64,000 nt of DNA, from the NCBI GenBank assembly GCA_046347945.1, contig JAXMFB010000007.1:174776-238775 (forward strand), read 5' to 3'. Under the pieces are notes generated by a model. It searched no databases. It was not told the DNA's origin and worked only from the letters and a program-made list of their open reading frames with translations. Source of the stretch: Zeimonas sp046347945. Lineage in GTDB: Bacteria; Pseudomonadota; Gammaproteobacteria; Burkholderiales; Burkholderiaceae_E. A program made the position numbers and the translations under genes. Each line of letters starts with the position of its first letter. Position 1 is the first letter of the stretch. Shown here piece by piece: positions 63,118-64,000 of the stretch.

Positions 63118-64000
63118 ATGTCAGATCCGATCACCCGCCGCCGCTTCACCTTCGGCGCCGCCGCCGCCACCGGCGCGGCGATGCTTCCGGTTGCCTCGGG
63201 CGCGCTCGCCCAGCAGGGCTGGCCGAACAAGCCGATCCGCTTCGTCGTGCCGTTTCCGCCCGGTGGCACGACCGACATCATCGGCCGGATCGCCGCGGAC
63301 GAAGTCGCCAAGGCGCTGAACGCGACGACCGTCGTCGAGAACCGCGGCGGCGCCGGCGGCAACATCGGCGCGGAGGCGGTCGCGCGCTCGGCGCCCGACG
63401 GCTACACGATGCTGGTCTGCACGGTCGGCACGCACGGCATCAACAAGTCGCTGTACAGCAGGTTGAGCTACGACCCGGTCAAGGATTTCACGCCGGTGAC
63501 GCTGCTCGCGCTGGTGCCCAACGTCATCGTCGTGCATCCGTCGGTCAAGGCGAACTCGGTGAAGGAGCTGATCGCGCTGCTCAAGGCCAACCCGGGCAGG
63601 CTGAACTACGCGTCCTCGGGCAACGGCACGTCGATCCACCTGTCGGCCGAACTGTTCAAGACGATGACCGGCACGTTCATGACGCACATCCCGTACCGCG
63701 GCAGCGCGCCGGCGATCGCCGACCTGCTCGCGAACCAGACTCAGGTGATGTTCGACAACCTGCCGTCGGCGATGCCGCAGATCAAGGCCGGCAAGCTGCG
63801 CGCGCTGGCGGTGACCAGCGCGAAGCGCGCGGCGGCGCTGCCCGACGTGCCAACCGTCGCGGAGGCGGGCGTGCCGGGCTACGAGGCGAGCTCGTGGTTC
63901 GGGCTGGTGGCGCCGGCCGGCACGCCGAAGGAGATCGTCGACCGGACGCGCGACGCGATCGCCAAGGCCTGGGCGCGCCCCGACGTGCGCGAGAAGCTCC
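63118..64000 (+). CDS. Bug-family tripartite tricarboxylate transporter receptor (3' end beyond window)
   Basis: Periplasmic solute receptor of the TctC/Bug family. A Tat-type leader (TRRRFTFGAAAATG) ends before QQGWPNKPIRFVVPFPPGGTTDIIGR. Family elements VVENRGGAGGNIGAEAVA, PYRGSAPAIADLLANQTQVMFDNLPSA and LPDVPTVAEAGVPGYEASSWFG are present. The gene runs off the right edge after about 294 codons, close to the usual 320-330. Ligands vary (carboxylates, amino acids). The ATG at 63118 has an AGAAGGAG site. No TctA/B membrane genes are visible. Confidence 0.95.
   Translation, partial: MSDPITRRRFTFGAAAATGAAMLPVASGALAQQGWPNKPIRFVVPFPPGGTTDIIGRIAADEVAKALNATTVVENRGGAGGNIGAEAVARSAPDGYTMLVCTVGTHGINKSLYSRLSYDPVKDFTPVTLLALVPNVIVVHPSVKANSVKELIALLKANPGRLNYASSGNGTSIHLSAELFKTMTGTFMTHIPYRGSAPAIADLLANQTQVMFDNLPSAMPQIKAGKLRALAVTSAKRAAALPDVPTVAEAGVPGYEASSWFGLVAPAGTPKEIVDRTRDAIAKAWARPDVREKL

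Overview
The window is a high-GC (roughly 70%) chromosomal segment of a betaproteobacterium, most likely order Burkholderiales. The pointers are a Burkholderia-type trimeric porin with an AFA/Q signal cleavage, a nusB-ribH-ribBA-ribE-ribD riboflavin block, Bug-family solute receptors, the rubredoxin-pilGHIJ-chpA order and the coq7/dtd/tyrS/anmK/erpA/argC/rpsI/rplM neighbourhood. Most genes up to about 43 kb lie on the minus strand. No tRNA, rRNA or CRISPR was recognised.

Layout. 1-7.8 kb: rubredoxin and the Pil-Chp chemosensory operon of twitching motility (pilG, pilH, pilI, pilJ, chpA; chpA runs off the left edge). 8-11 kb: thiE, then an O-antigen-ligase-type membrane protein behind the type IV pilin gene, which has a sigma-54 promoter. 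11.4-15.2 kb: small coiled-coil protein, metallo-beta-lactamase-fold hydrolase, CHASE2 adenylate cyclase and FHA protein. 15.3-19.7 kb: two terC paralogues, one behind a yybP-ykoY (Mn2+) riboswitch, then sucCD and a DUF2889 gene. 19.9-24 kb: recX, recA (with LexA box), cinA C-terminal-type amidase, pgpA, thiL, nusB. 24-28.1 kb: riboflavin genes. 28.2-35 kb: TPP enzyme, nrdR, glyA, phosphatase, PEBP, dtd, tyrS. 35.2-41.5 kb: M23 peptidase, anmK, erpA, bactofilin, coiled-coil protein, argC, rpsI, rplM. 41.6-44.3 kb is the accessory patch: a Phd/PIN toxin-antitoxin module, a predicted small RNA whose loops carry anti-Shine-Dalgarno sequence, an OsmC protein, and a decayed IS110-family element with a probable bridge-RNA region. 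44.3-53.8 kb: coq7, porin, marR plus aryl-CoA ligase, fadD, zinc aminopeptidase lipoprotein, molybdopterin oxidoreductase. 53.8-64 kb: a Dpp/Opp-type ABC importer (B, A, C, D, F) interleaved with two M20 amidohydrolases, then a Bug receptor cut by the right edge.

How it fits together. The left third reads as a surface-motility and second-messenger region: Pil-Chp signalling, pilin, a candidate pilin glycosyltransferase, and an overlapping cyclase/hydrolase pair that could make and break cAMP. The right end is a peptide or acyl-amino-acid uptake-and-hydrolysis locus.

Caution on quality. Several housekeeping genes (recA, cinA, pgpA, thiL, M23 peptidase, anmK, erpA, argC) and the transposase carry one-base frameshifts, often in C or G runs, while neighbouring genes are intact. 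This looks like local consensus error rather than gene decay. Those genes are annotated here over their reconstructed extents.
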